Assembly (NCBI GenBank): GCA_024998705.1
Contig: JACOEF010000039.1
Span: forward strand, 1-7,244
From: Nitrospira sp.
GTDB lineage: Bacteria; Nitrospirota; Nitrospiria; Nitrospirales; Nitrospiraceae
DNA length: 7,244 bases
Reading direction: 5' to 3'
This document shows, in pieces, positions 1 through 6,299 of the stretch; within the stretch, counting starts at the first letter, position 1, and the number at the start of each line of letters is the position of its first letter. The notes beneath the pieces are model-generated. The model had not been told where the DNA came from. It saw nothing but the letters and a program-made list of their open reading frames with translations, and did not search any database. A program made the position numbers and the translations under genes.

Positions 1-653
1 ACTGGTTTGAGGGACAGGCTCTTGAAGGACACACCGGCCACTCGTGCCCGCTTTCGCGTCCCAGGCGCGAACTGATCCTGCCAAACAAGTCCTCCCGTAA
101 TCGGATTCACCGCTCGGACGGAGAAGAGAGTCTGGACAGGCTTGGCCGTGGAGGCCGATGCTTGAACCACCGACGGATGGATCGGGATGATAGTGGCACG
201 GACCCTCGTCCTCCCACCTTCTCCCAGTTTGAGCAAATTCAGCTGCCCTTCCCAGAGGAACCGCCCGGATTCCGCGTCATACACTCTCAGCATGAAGGCT
301 GATTTCCCTTTCGGATCGGCACCAATACCTCCGGCAAAAATGCGTCCTTTATTGTCATCATGTTCAGCGGCCCCCTCTTCCTTGACGTTCAGATCGAACG
401 AGTCCTCCGACAGGATGACACCTGTCGGCGCATCGTAGGTCCGCACCGTAATCATTGAGGATCCAGCCGCCTGAAATCCAAACCCGGCTGCCAATACCTG
501 CGCGTGATCCGCCGGCGCTTGGGCCACGACCTTGCCGTTAAACCCAGGGTTCACAACGGTGTCCGGAACGATATACGAGGGAGCAGCTGAGGAGAAGCTG
601 GGGACCGACAGGAGCGCCCCGGCCGAGCAGAGCATCAGCCCTAATCTTCGCAC
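1..653 (-). CDS. Exported protein with three-fold internal repeat, 3' end outside window
   Basis: The reading frame is open from about 803 to the left edge, so the C-terminus is missing. I take the GTG at 653-651 as the start. It gives an N-terminus with two arginines, a hydrophobic stretch (LGLMLCSAGALLSV) and a small-residue cleavage region (SFSSAA then PSY), which is a good Sec signal peptide. The ATG at 635-633 is the alternative and would lose the arginines. Neither has a strong Shine-Dalgarno. The mature part repeats a 19-residue motif three times at about 52-57 residue spacing: ITVRTYDAPTGVILSEDSF, FMLRVYDAESGRFLWEGQL and FSVRAVNPITGGLVWQDQF. The pattern (beta strand, D/N, small, T/S-G, hydrophobic-W) resembles blades of PQQ-like or other beta-propeller/beta-sandwich proteins, but I recognise no named family. 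The role is unknown; it probably acts in the periplasm or at the cell surface. I am confident that it is a gene, not of its function. Confidence 0.75.
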   Translation of the reverse strand, partial: MRRLGLMLCSAGALLSVPSFSSAAPSYIVPDTVVNPGFNGKVVAQAPADHAQVLAAGFGFQAAGSSMITVRTYDAPTGVILSEDSFDLNVKEEGAAEHDDNKGRIFAGGIGADPKGKSAFMLRVYDAESGRFLWEGQLNLLKLGEGGRTRVRATIIPIHPSVVQASASTAKPVQTLFSVRAVNPITGGLVWQDQFAPGTRKRARVAGVSFKSLSLKP

Positions 654-748
654 TGCCAAGCGAGAGTGAGACGCTCGCAAGCATCGGCCTGGTTTCGTTT
701 CGACCACCCAGTCCGCAACGACTTTTCTGAATGTTTGTAGAGCCACAT
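641..748 (-). CDS. Possible 35-residue leader ORF overlapping the next start
   Basis: The ATG at 748-746 follows a strong GGGGAGG Shine-Dalgarno by about three bases. The ORF encodes 35 residues (MWLYKHSEKSLRTG..., ending WQCED) and stops with TAG at 643-641. It overlaps the GTG start of the exported protein (653-651), and its stop lies 5 nt before that gene's alternative ATG (635). The exported protein has no good ribosome binding site of its own, so translation of this small ORF could be coupled to it. The peptide is basic and Trp-containing and matches no family I know. Its frame stays open further upstream to 856, so chance openness is a real alternative. Confidence 0.3.
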   Translation of the reverse strand: MWLYKHSEKSLRTGWSKRNQADACERLTLAWQCED

Positions 749-749
749 A

Positions 750-769
750 CGCCTCCCCGGTGAGAGGCG
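750..769 (-). promoter_or_regulatory. Hairpin covering the leader ORF ribosome binding site
   Basis: On the minus strand the sequence reads CGCCTC-TCACCGGG-GAGGCG, a perfect 6-bp stem with an 8-nt loop. The right arm contains most of the GGGGAGG ribosome binding site and ends one base before the ATG at 748. When folded it would hide the site, so it could gate translation, for instance by temperature or by a bound factor. The structure is seen in the sequence; its function is inference. Confidence 0.35.
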
Positions 770-945
770 GATTCTGACTCGAAAGTCTGCGCGTGGTAAA
801 TCACTCGCCGGCCTGGGCTTGCCCCTCGAAGGGTGGGGACAGGGAAGGCTGCTCAAAGAAGACCGCCCTCGCAGAAGCTTGCAATCCTTTACGGCAAGAT
901 CATGTGAAGAACCTACAAGTCAGAATGGCACAAGGCCAGAGTAAC

Positions 946-974
946 TTGCGATAGGCTGGCGCGGCGGCTATAGT
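946..974 (+). promoter_or_regulatory. Sigma-70-type promoter for the membrane protein at 981
   Basis: A -35 box TTGCGA (946-951, 4 of 6 matches) is followed by a 17-bp spacer and a -10 box TATAGT (969-974, 5 of 6 matches). Only 6 bases separate the -10 box from the ATG at 981. The usual start point, about 7 nt past the -10 box, would therefore fall on the ATG itself. This predicts a leaderless mRNA, which agrees with the absence of a Shine-Dalgarno sequence ahead of that gene. Confidence 0.55.
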
Positions 975-980
975 GCCGCT

Positions 981-1406
981 ATGAAAGCATCTCGTCCGGT
1001 CATTGCTTTGCTCATCGCTCTGGTCGTGCTGGAAGGTCTTCTCCTTGAGGCAGGATCGGCCGCCTCACTAGCCACGATCCGTGACAGCATCTTATTGGGC
1101 TTTCTGTTCGGGGTTCCGACACTACTGGTAGCAGGGCTTCTTGTGCTCCGTCAACACTGGATCGTGATGGCAGCGGTGATGTACAGCACCATCGCCCTGG
1201 CACTCGACCTTGCCACGATTGTCCAGGAAGCGAGTCACGATTCCCCCCGCCCCCTTATCCTGGCGCTGACACTTGGCAGCAGTCTCCTTAACTTCCTCAT
1301 CATGATCTTCGGGGGCCGTTGCGCGTTATCCTTACGGTCAGACGAGCACTCTCCAACAGCCCCCCATCCCGATCTTCAGTCACGGTCTTCATCCTCATCG
1401 ACCTGA
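981..1406 (+). CDS. Small four-helix membrane protein, unknown function
   Basis: This 141-residue protein has four clear hydrophobic segments at about residues 6-24, 36-56, 60-81 and 91-111. Short loops join them, and a hydrophilic Ser-rich tail (about 118-141, ending SRSSSSST) follows. I see no catalytic motif, cysteine pair or family signature, so I call it an inner-membrane protein of unknown function. The ATG at 981 is the only sensible start: the next Met codons lie inside the third helix. There is no Shine-Dalgarno, and a good promoter sits directly in front, so initiation is probably leaderless. It is the only convincing plus-strand gene here. It is divergent from the exported repeat protein on its left and convergent with the long operon on its right. 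Confidence 0.75.
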   Translation: MKASRPVIALLIALVVLEGLLLEAGSAASLATIRDSILLGFLFGVPTLLVAGLLVLRQHWIVMAAVMYSTIALALDLATIVQEASHDSPRPLILALTLGSSLLNFLIMIFGGRCALSLRSDEHSPTAPHPDLQSRSSSSST

Positions 1407-2131
1407 CCTTCACAGCCCCTGCGGCTCGAAGCCACTCGGCTGCCTCCCGCCGTGAGTAGATATTTCCTCGTTCTGTACACAGCACCCTCCTCACCACACA
1501 CTGACTCGGCTCTTTGGTATAGGGTGGCCTTCCAAATCGTGAAGCAATGCAGCCTGAACAATCAATCGTCTGCCGGAAGGCAATGCGGATGACACGTTTT
1601 GACAGAGCACGTGAGGCTCCTCCAAGGAATTACTATGAAGCACATCGAAACGCCACACCACCTCGTACTGCCTCAGAAGCGCCTCATCGCTAAATGTGAG
1701 CGGAAGAGAAGAGCATCACCTCCGACCCTGTGTGTCCCGGCGATCTCTTTTGCCGCCTCGAGTCCGGCCGCACTAGCATAGCCAGTGGCCATTAGTTTGC
1801 GGGAGCGAGCAAGAACGACCATGGCAAATGCTCACGGCCATCCGCCAAAGTCCAGCAATGCTCCGGCTTGCTCCGCATCAAGCTGTGCAACGACTCCAGC
1901 CGCCATATCTCACAACAGAATGTCCAGGCTTCGCTGGCTCGACTGAAGAGTCTTGGCAAGCCCCGGAGGAGACCAGCTTCCCGCCCCCGTGGCAGTAAGG
2001 AGCTTCCGCTCAAGCGCGGTGAGGATTATGCGCAGCAAGCGATAGGCAGGCAGAATAGAACGGAAGGTTTCAGTATCGGTGATGGGAAGACACGTCCGGA
2101 GGGCAACTGTCGCAATCGCTTCCTATTACGC
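1407..2131. other. Convergent intergenic region without an intact gene
   Basis: About 725 bases lie between two converging genes. I find no tRNA, no strong terminator hairpin with a T-tract and no repeat. On the minus strand several open stretches read like broken coding sequence. One frame from 2122 to 1673 is interrupted only by stops at 1912-1910 and 1834-1832, and includes MVVLARSRKLMATGYASAAG from 1822. Another frame is open from 1715 to 1494, and a third from 1629 to 1303, which runs on antisense to the tail of the membrane protein. No frame has a good start plus ribosome binding site along its full length. It may be a decayed gene downstream of the operon, or simply stop-poor GC-rich DNA. 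Confidence 0.4.
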
Positions 2132-2563
2132 CTAGGACTTGAAGAGGTTCTGGCACCAACGCACGACGGCAAGGACCTCATCGATTCGCTGAAAGTCGAT
2201 CGTCTTATAGAACGTGATGGCGACATATTCATCATTCATATCAGTCTGCTCCGCGAATCCTCCCTTGATGAGGGCTGGCCGTTTCTTGGACACCGCAGGA
2301 CCCAAAAAGTACTTAGCCTGTTTTGCCACTTCATCGGTGCCGAGATCTTCGGTTGTGCCATCACACATCAGACTCTTCACATCGTCCATGGCAATTCCGT
2401 GCTGACAAAGGAGCTGCCCGTCCGACCGCACTTCCAACAACCACCCGTCATCCCCTAGATCGAGGACCAGGGGCCCACCAGGTTCCAGCTCATAAAATTG
2501 CGGGACCGTGCTCACCAGTCGTGCCCGGGCCTGTTCCCATGATGGGAGTGCTGCGGTAGTCAT
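2132..2563 (-). CDS. Conserved-looking 143-residue protein, unknown function
   Basis: This is the last gene of the five-gene minus-strand operon. Its ATG (2563-2561) overlaps the stop of the TPR gene in an ATGA, so the two are very likely translationally coupled. The protein is soluble and acidic with no signal peptide or membrane segment. The first half is beta-rich (a PLVLDLGDDGWLLEV stretch near residues 31-45, then DGQLLCQHG). The second half has a charged region (TTEDLGTDEVAKQAKYFLG) and a likely C-terminal helix (IDEVLAVVRWCQNLF). It contains cysteines at about 53, 67 and 137 without a clear metal-binding pattern. I do not recognise the family. Its tight linkage to the TPR protein suggests a partner or co-regulated accessory factor. 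A long plus-strand frame over the same DNA is judged a shadow. Confidence 0.75.
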   Translation of the reverse strand: MTTAALPSWEQARARLVSTVPQFYELEPGGPLVLDLGDDGWLLEVRSDGQLLCQHGIAMDDVKSLMCDGTTEDLGTDEVAKQAKYFLGPAVSKKRPALIKGGFAEQTDMNDEYVAITFYKTIDFQRIDEVLAVVRWCQNLFKS

Positions 2564-3384
2564 GCGCGTGATTCCCGAGGCTGGGGGGTTGGGGGTTCGG
2601 CATCAAGGCGAGCCCGCAGCCGCTCGAGGCGGGCCACATTCTCAGCTAATTTTGGAAGATCATATTTACGATCCATACGCACGACCTGCTCCAATAACTG
2701 AACGGCCATCTGCAACTGACCGAGATCCTCATAACACTGGGCGAGGACGTAGCGGGCTCCGCCTGTCCGCAATTCATCCCGGCTCCGTTCTGCAATCGAT
2801 TGGCTGGTATGGCAACAAGCAATGGCGTCCTCATAGCGCTTCTGAACGGCAAAGGTCCGCCCCATCATCCGCCAGGCATCGGCGACGCCTCCTTGATTAT
2901 TGAGACGGCGCATGAGTACCAGGGACTGCTCATAATACCGAAGCGCCTCGTCAAACTGGCCGATTTCACGCGCCACCAAGCCGAGATCGGAAAACAACAC
3001 CGCCTTACCCAGCTCATCATGCACTCGAGTCATGATGTCGAGCGCCTCAAGATAATAGGCTCTGGCACGATCCCATTCGCCGGCATCGGCGCGGAGATTC
3101 CCCAAGTCGGCCAGGGTCGTCCCAATACCTTTCTCGTCACCCAGAACCTTCTGCAATTCCAACACTTCCTGATAATAATTCTGCGCCGACTCTCGCCGAC
3201 CACTGACCGCACAAATATTGCCCAGGTTGCCCAGTGTCGCGCTCAGTGCGCGATGATCACCCGTCAAACGATCACATTCCAAGGCCTTTGCATAACAGGC
3301 ATACGCATCCGTGTAATGCCCCCGCGCAAAATGCTCGTTGCCCTGGCGATTGAGTTCCTCTGAAAGACCGTTTCGAAGCGCCAT
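2560..3384 (-). CDS. Tetratricopeptide repeat (TPR) protein
   Basis: This 274-residue cytoplasmic protein is built almost entirely of about six TPR units with a 40-residue period, starting near residues 7, 47, 87, 127, 167 and 206. Typical units include ALSATLGNLGNICAVSGR, TTLADLGNLRADAGEWDRAR and LFSDLGLVAREIGQFDEALR, with the usual small-residue/Tyr/Ala positions. The 40-residue period is that of the longer helical-repeat class (TPR_12-like). A charged, proline-rich tail follows residue 250 (PPTPQPRESRA). TPR arrays bind peptides or proteins, so a scaffold or adaptor role is likely; no enzymatic domain is present. The ATG at 3384 lies 5 bases after the stop of the MBL-fold gene and is preceded by GGGAAG. 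Its end overlaps the next gene by 4 bases. The TPR assignment is firm; the partner is unknown. Confidence 0.9.
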   Translation of the reverse strand: MALRNGLSEELNRQGNEHFARGHYTDAYACYAKALECDRLTGDHRALSATLGNLGNICAVSGRRESAQNYYQEVLELQKVLGDEKGIGTTLADLGNLRADAGEWDRARAYYLEALDIMTRVHDELGKAVLFSDLGLVAREIGQFDEALRYYEQSLVLMRRLNNQGGVADAWRMMGRTFAVQKRYEDAIACCHTSQSIAERSRDELRTGGARYVLAQCYEDLGQLQMAVQLLEQVVRMDRKYDLPKLAENVARLERLRARLDAEPPTPQPRESRA

Positions 3385-3389
3385 CTTCC

Positions 3390-3986
3390 CTACGCCTGAA
3401 TCACTTGCTCCACAACTTGTTTGGCTCCACCTAAGATGCTAGCGCCATCGCCCACAAGAATCGAGTCGAAGTGATATTTCAACAACCGCCGAAGCCACGC
3501 CCTTGCCTTCGTGGGATCGCCATATTTTTCCGGGGCTAGAAGACTCACGCTACCCGCCGGCTTGCCGATCAAGGCATCGCCGACGATCAAGACACCTTTC
3601 CCCTGCTGAATATACAATGCCGACTCCCCAGGAGATTTTTGATCCGCAAGGTGAATCACCCAAATACCGCCGGGCAACAGCTCACCGTCTTTAAAGGTCT
3701 TGGATGGCTTCACATCCATCTGCGCAGCGTCCGCCTCGGGCACCTGCAACTGGCAATGAAAATCGGCCTGGTACGAGGCCGCCTCGCGAACATGGTCTCG
3801 ATTAGTGACGATGATGTAATCGAGTGCACCCTGGCGACGAATAAACGTACCGGCCTCGGCCGTCATCGGCGGAGGATCAACCAAGATCCGATGTTCTCCG
3901 ACCGAGAGAAACAGCCCGTTAAAATCGATCTGCTTCTCTTCTGAAAACCAGGACCATTGCCAAATGCCGGGAAGGAGCTGTTTCAC
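3390..3986 (-). CDS. Metallo-beta-lactamase-fold protein with degenerate metal site
   Basis: The 198-residue protein has the layout of a small MBL-fold hydrolase: an N-terminal strand region with GEHRILVDPPP (about residues 30-40), a motif-1 region after IIV (TNRDHVRE, 61-68), a GHTPGS-like region (QKSPGES, about 116-122), LIVGDALIG (133-141) and ILVGDGASI (176-184). Compared with the canonical THxHxDH...H...D...H set, most histidine ligands are replaced (N/D/R in motif 1, K in the GH motif, D in the last GH); Asp137 remains. It is thus probably not a standard dinuclear zinc hydrolase. It may bind one metal or act in binding or sensing. There is no signal peptide. The start is a GTG (3986-3984) with a GAGG-containing site upstream; it lies 24 bases after the 79-residue gene. 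Confidence 0.75.
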   Translation of the reverse strand: MKQLLPGIWQWSWFSEEKQIDFNGLFLSVGEHRILVDPPPMTAEAGTFIRRQGALDYIIVTNRDHVREAASYQADFHCQLQVPEADAAQMDVKPSKTFKDGELLPGGIWVIHLADQKSPGESALYIQQGKGVLIVGDALIGKPAGSVSLLAPEKYGDPTKARAWLRRLLKYHFDSILVGDGASILGGAKQVVEQVIQA

Positions 3987-4010
3987 GAGTGTCGCCTCAG
4001 GTGGACGGAA

Positions 4011-4250
4011 TTACAATGCTGCAACCGCATCCTGGAGGGTCTTCGTGACCTTCGCACAGATACCGGTTTCGATTGGAAGATCGATAATATCGTCCTCTGA
4101 AAGGGTAATGAATTTCCGGTTCGGACCCTTCGTGAGAGAAATAAGGAACATGCTGTTTGTTGGCTTGGTCGGAATCACGATCTGAACGGCCTGATCAATC
4201 CCCTGTACGACCTGGAGCAACTTCTGTTTTCCCTCTTCCCACTCGTCCAT
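4011..4250 (-). CDS. Small 79-residue protein, unknown function
   Basis: This is a short soluble protein, second in the operon. It starts at the ATG at 4250-4248, 16 bases after the stop of the thioredoxin-like gene, with an AAAGAGGA ribosome binding site at good spacing. It stops with TAA at 4013-4011. It has an N-terminal amphipathic helix (EGKQKLLQVVQGIDQAVQ), a central strand pair (MFLISLTKGPNRKFITLSEDD) and a C-terminal helix (KVTKTLQDAVAAL). No cysteine pair, signal peptide or metal motif is apparent; the single Cys lies near residue 65. I do not know the family. Its placement with clear Shine-Dalgarno and spacing supports a real gene, and the context suggests an accessory role to the MBL-fold protein that follows. 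Confidence 0.75.
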   Translation of the reverse strand: MDEWEEGKQKLLQVVQGIDQAVQIVIPTKPTNSMFLISLTKGPNRKFITLSEDDIIDLPIETGICAKVTKTLQDAVAAL

Positions 4251-4266
4251 GGTTCCTCTTTCCCTG

Positions 4267-4812
4267 CTACATGGCTCCTGCGCCAGCTGGAGGCGCAGAT
4301 GCCAACAGTTTTTCCACTTCCTGGATAATGATCTCGGCCCCTGCCAATTCCATATTTCCCACCCGCTGCCACCTGATCACACCACGCTGATCGATGACAT
4401 ACACGTTGGGGATAAACTTCCCGCCGCCATACAACTTATCGGTGGTCTTATTTGGATCGAGCAAATAGGGATAGGTGACCTTCACGGGAAAGGCACTTAA
4501 GAATTCACCTACTCCCCGTTTAGAATCCCCTGACGAATTAACCCCGATGACGGCCACATTTTTTCCGGCCATCGTCTCATGTACTTTTTGAAGATTGGTC
4601 CCTTGGGTCATGCAGGGATCACAGATATGAAACAGCCCCAGAACGACCACCTTCCCCTTCAACTGGTCGAGCGAAACCGAGTCGCCTGTGACAGTGGTCA
4701 AGGAAAAGGTCGGTGCCGCCTCGCCGACTTTAAAAAACCCAGCCGCGATAACAAGATGAGCCGCCCACAACGGGGCCAGTACGATCGCTGCCGCGAAGAG
4801 AACGCGCTTCAT
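4267..4812 (-). CDS. TlpA/ResA-like exported thioredoxin-fold protein
   Basis: This 181-residue protein is exported and carries a thioredoxin fold. Residues 1-24 form a Sec signal peptide or anchor (MKRVLFAAAIVLAPLWAAHL...). An AhpC/TSA-Redoxin type domain follows: APTFSLTTVTGDSVSLDQLKG, the strand KVVVLGLF, the active site CDPC (Cys64 and Cys67), and a cis-proline loop with Pro135 (KFIPNVYVID). The usual Trp before the first Cys (WCxPC) is Ile here. Known relatives (TlpA, ResA, CcmG) reduce or transfer disulfides in periplasmic proteins, often for cytochrome c maturation or metal delivery. The exact substrate is not shown, and no cytochrome genes lie nearby. A perfect AAGGAGG lies 5 bases before the ATG (4812-4810). 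It heads the operon, behind a candidate promoter at 4906-4935. The C-terminus ends in an Ala/Gly/Pro-rich tail. Confidence 0.88.
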   Translation of the reverse strand: MKRVLFAAAIVLAPLWAAHLVIAAGFFKVGEAAPTFSLTTVTGDSVSLDQLKGKVVVLGLFHICDPCMTQGTNLQKVHETMAGKNVAVIGVNSSGDSKRGVGEFLSAFPVKVTYPYLLDPNKTTDKLYGGGKFIPNVYVIDQRGVIRWQRVGNMELAGAEIIIQEVEKLLASAPPAGAGAM

Positions 4813-4817
4813 GAAAG

Positions 4818-4824
4818 CCTCCTT
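4818..4824 (-). promoter_or_regulatory. Strong Shine-Dalgarno of the thioredoxin-like gene
   Basis: The minus strand reads AAGGAGG, a perfect match to the anti-Shine-Dalgarno of 16S rRNA, five bases before the ATG at 4812. It fixes the start of the first gene in the operon and predicts strong translation. Confidence 0.8.
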
Positions 4825-4905
4825 CCTGGGACCGACCGGACCATAGGGCCAACCACCCCTCTGGCCGATTTTCAGTCGTCACCGGTCACTGCTTCTGATG
4901 AAGGC

Positions 4906-4935
4906 ATCCTAGCATGCATTTTTTTTCAGGGGCAA
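4906..4935 (-). promoter_or_regulatory. Candidate promoter of the five-gene operon
   Basis: On the minus strand a -35-like TTGCCC (4935-4930, 4 of 6) is followed by an 18-bp spacer and a -10-like TAGGAT (4911-4906, 4 of 6). The spacer contains a run of eight A, and such A-tracts can bend promoter DNA. The predicted start near 4899 would leave a leader of about 87 nt before the ATG at 4812, with a possible small hairpin (GGCCA...TGGCC). The match is modest, so this is a candidate only; the operon could also be read through from the nucleotidyltransferase gene. Confidence 0.35.
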
Positions 4936-5002
4936 CCACATAGGCGGCAGGACGATTTAGTTCTTGACGAAAGGGAATCGTTTCAGGCGGAACGACCTGA
5001 GT

Positions 5003-6298
5003 TCACCCGGAGCTCTGCAACCACCGCACCACGGTTTCGCGCATCCGACCAGAAAGAATCGACTTAGCAAGGAACCGATGAACGGGCTTAAGACAGACCG
5101 ACAGGAGTCGAAGCCTGCGCTGAAACCGGAACCAGGGCAACGTGCGCGTCAGCACTTCTGCCTCCGCTCGGCAGAGTGTGATCCCCAACTTCCACCGCTC
5201 AGCCCAGGAGTCTTTGAGTGTCATATACAAGGCGGGCGCACAATCCTCATCAATGCCCTGATCAGGCTGCTTCAGTAACTGCCTCGGCATCTTCAGCGCT
5301 AGCACAGAGACGTCGGCATCCCCGTCGATCTCACGCAACACCACGCTGGGCAACACGGTATCGAACAAACTGTGCGCCATCGTCAGCCCAAGCAGCACCA
5401 TCCTACGGCACCCCCATTCGCCTGCCTGGAACAACACCCGACTCCAATCCAAGGCGGGACGCCGACGCACCAGCTCCGCCACGTCGCAGACCCATTTCAA
5501 CTGCTCCCAAGCATGTTTTGAGCCATGTACACAGAGCAAAATCAACAGGTCCTCTGAACAGAGGCCCCCCACTGGTTTTGTCGGCAATTGGACCGGCTTC
5601 AGCCTACCCCACAACGCACCCCGATCAAGCCGAAACCCGAAATATCGGCTGGCCATCACCCACTGAAGATCAACCGCAACAATGCCGTTTCGTTTCTGAA
5701 AAAAATGATAGGGCTCGCCTGATTCCTCCCCGTTCCCCATATCCTGACTCGTGAGTTGGTATCCCTGCGACCATAAGACTTTCCGGGCCTGGGGAATCGC
5801 TCCCTGCTCAACGATCAGATCGATGTCCGCACATTCACGAAGACTCAGGTCGCCGTAGGCCGTCTGGGCCAAGGTGACGCCCTTGAAAGGAATCGCCGTC
5901 ACTCCCTTCGCTGCCAATGCGTCGAGCAGGGACACAAGTTCCTTGGCCAACAAGGTATTGAGGAGAGCATTGGCCTGATTGTGCCGTCGAAAAGCTTCGT
6001 GGATGGCCGAAGGCACCGCTGCGGGACAAATCGTGACCAGATTACGGTACACCAGCGGCGCTACTCCGTGGGCTTTTGACAGTTGCCATACCTGATCCCA
6101 ATCAATCCCGTCACAAGCCAGATCTATCACTTCGACACGAACAAACTCGTTCACCGTCGTTCGCGCACAGAGTACAAGTAAGCGCCCTTCCGCACGCATC
6201 AGCGACAATCCAGGGGCCGGCGCGATTCCCTTACGCGAAATGCCTCCCAGCCGCGAGGGTTTCCATTGTGCGACTCTAGACCTTGGCAGCTGTCCCAT
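5003..6298 (-). CDS. Nucleotidyltransferase-family protein (PF14907-type)
   Basis: The 431-residue product matches the 'uncharacterised nucleotidyltransferase' family. Near residue 138 it has PFKGVTLAQTAYGD, then LRECADIDLIV (Arg154, Asp158, Asp160), the DxD of the nucleotidyltransferase fold, and a likely third acidic residue in VAVDLQW (Asp210). A second helical region includes HGSKHAWEQLKWVCDVAELV (about 258-276). A long basic, Trp/Arg-rich C-terminal part follows. I choose the ATG at 6298, one base after the kinase stop (TGA at 6302-6300), with GGGGAG about 11 bases upstream. The frame extends to an ATG at 6406, but that would overlap the kinase C-terminus by over 100 bases. An ATG at 6199, nearer the domain, is a further option. 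Family members sit in lasso-peptide and polysaccharide clusters; substrates are mostly unknown. Confidence 0.85.
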   Translation of the reverse strand: MGQLPRSRVAQWKPSRLGGISRKGIAPAPGLSLMRAEGRLLVLCARTTVNEFVRVEVIDLACDGIDWDQVWQLSKAHGVAPLVYRNLVTICPAAVPSAIHEAFRRHNQANALLNTLLAKELVSLLDALAAKGVTAIPFKGVTLAQTAYGDLSLRECADIDLIVEQGAIPQARKVLWSQGYQLTSQDMGNGEESGEPYHFFQKRNGIVAVDLQWVMASRYFGFRLDRGALWGRLKPVQLPTKPVGGLCSEDLLILLCVHGSKHAWEQLKWVCDVAELVRRRPALDWSRVLFQAGEWGCRRMVLLGLTMAHSLFDTVLPSVVLREIDGDADVSVLALKMPRQLLKQPDQGIDEDCAPALYMTLKDSWAERWKLGITLCRAEAEVLTRTLPWFRFQRRLRLLSVCLKPVHRFLAKSILSGRMRETVVRWLQSSG

Positions 6299-6299
6299 G

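Noticed and set aside
187..438. Plus-strand 83-codon ORF
   Set aside because: It lies antisense to the repeat motifs of the exported protein, which is clearly the coding strand.
1599..1604. Perfect TTGACA on the plus strand
   Set aside because: No -10-like hexamer lies 16-18 bases downstream; TACTAT at 1631 is too far.
1635..1781. Plus-strand 48-codon ORF (MKHIETPHHLV...) with AAGGA six bases upstream
   Set aside because: The ribosome binding site is tempting, but the product has no recognisable character and no convincing promoter; left as unproven.
1981..2060. Possible terminator hairpin (GCTT...AAGC) downstream of the operon
   Set aside because: The stem is only about four base pairs and no T-tract follows.
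1868..2458. A 196-codon plus-strand open frame
   Set aside because: Its right half is antisense to the 143-residue gene, which has operon overlap and better protein character. There is no ribosome binding site, and the product is rich in Arg/Pro/Ser as shadows in GC-rich DNA are.
4901..4926. T8 run after GCAT...ATGC, possible plus-strand terminator
   Set aside because: The stem is only four base pairs and no plus-strand gene ends here. The A8 on the minus strand fits a promoter spacer better.
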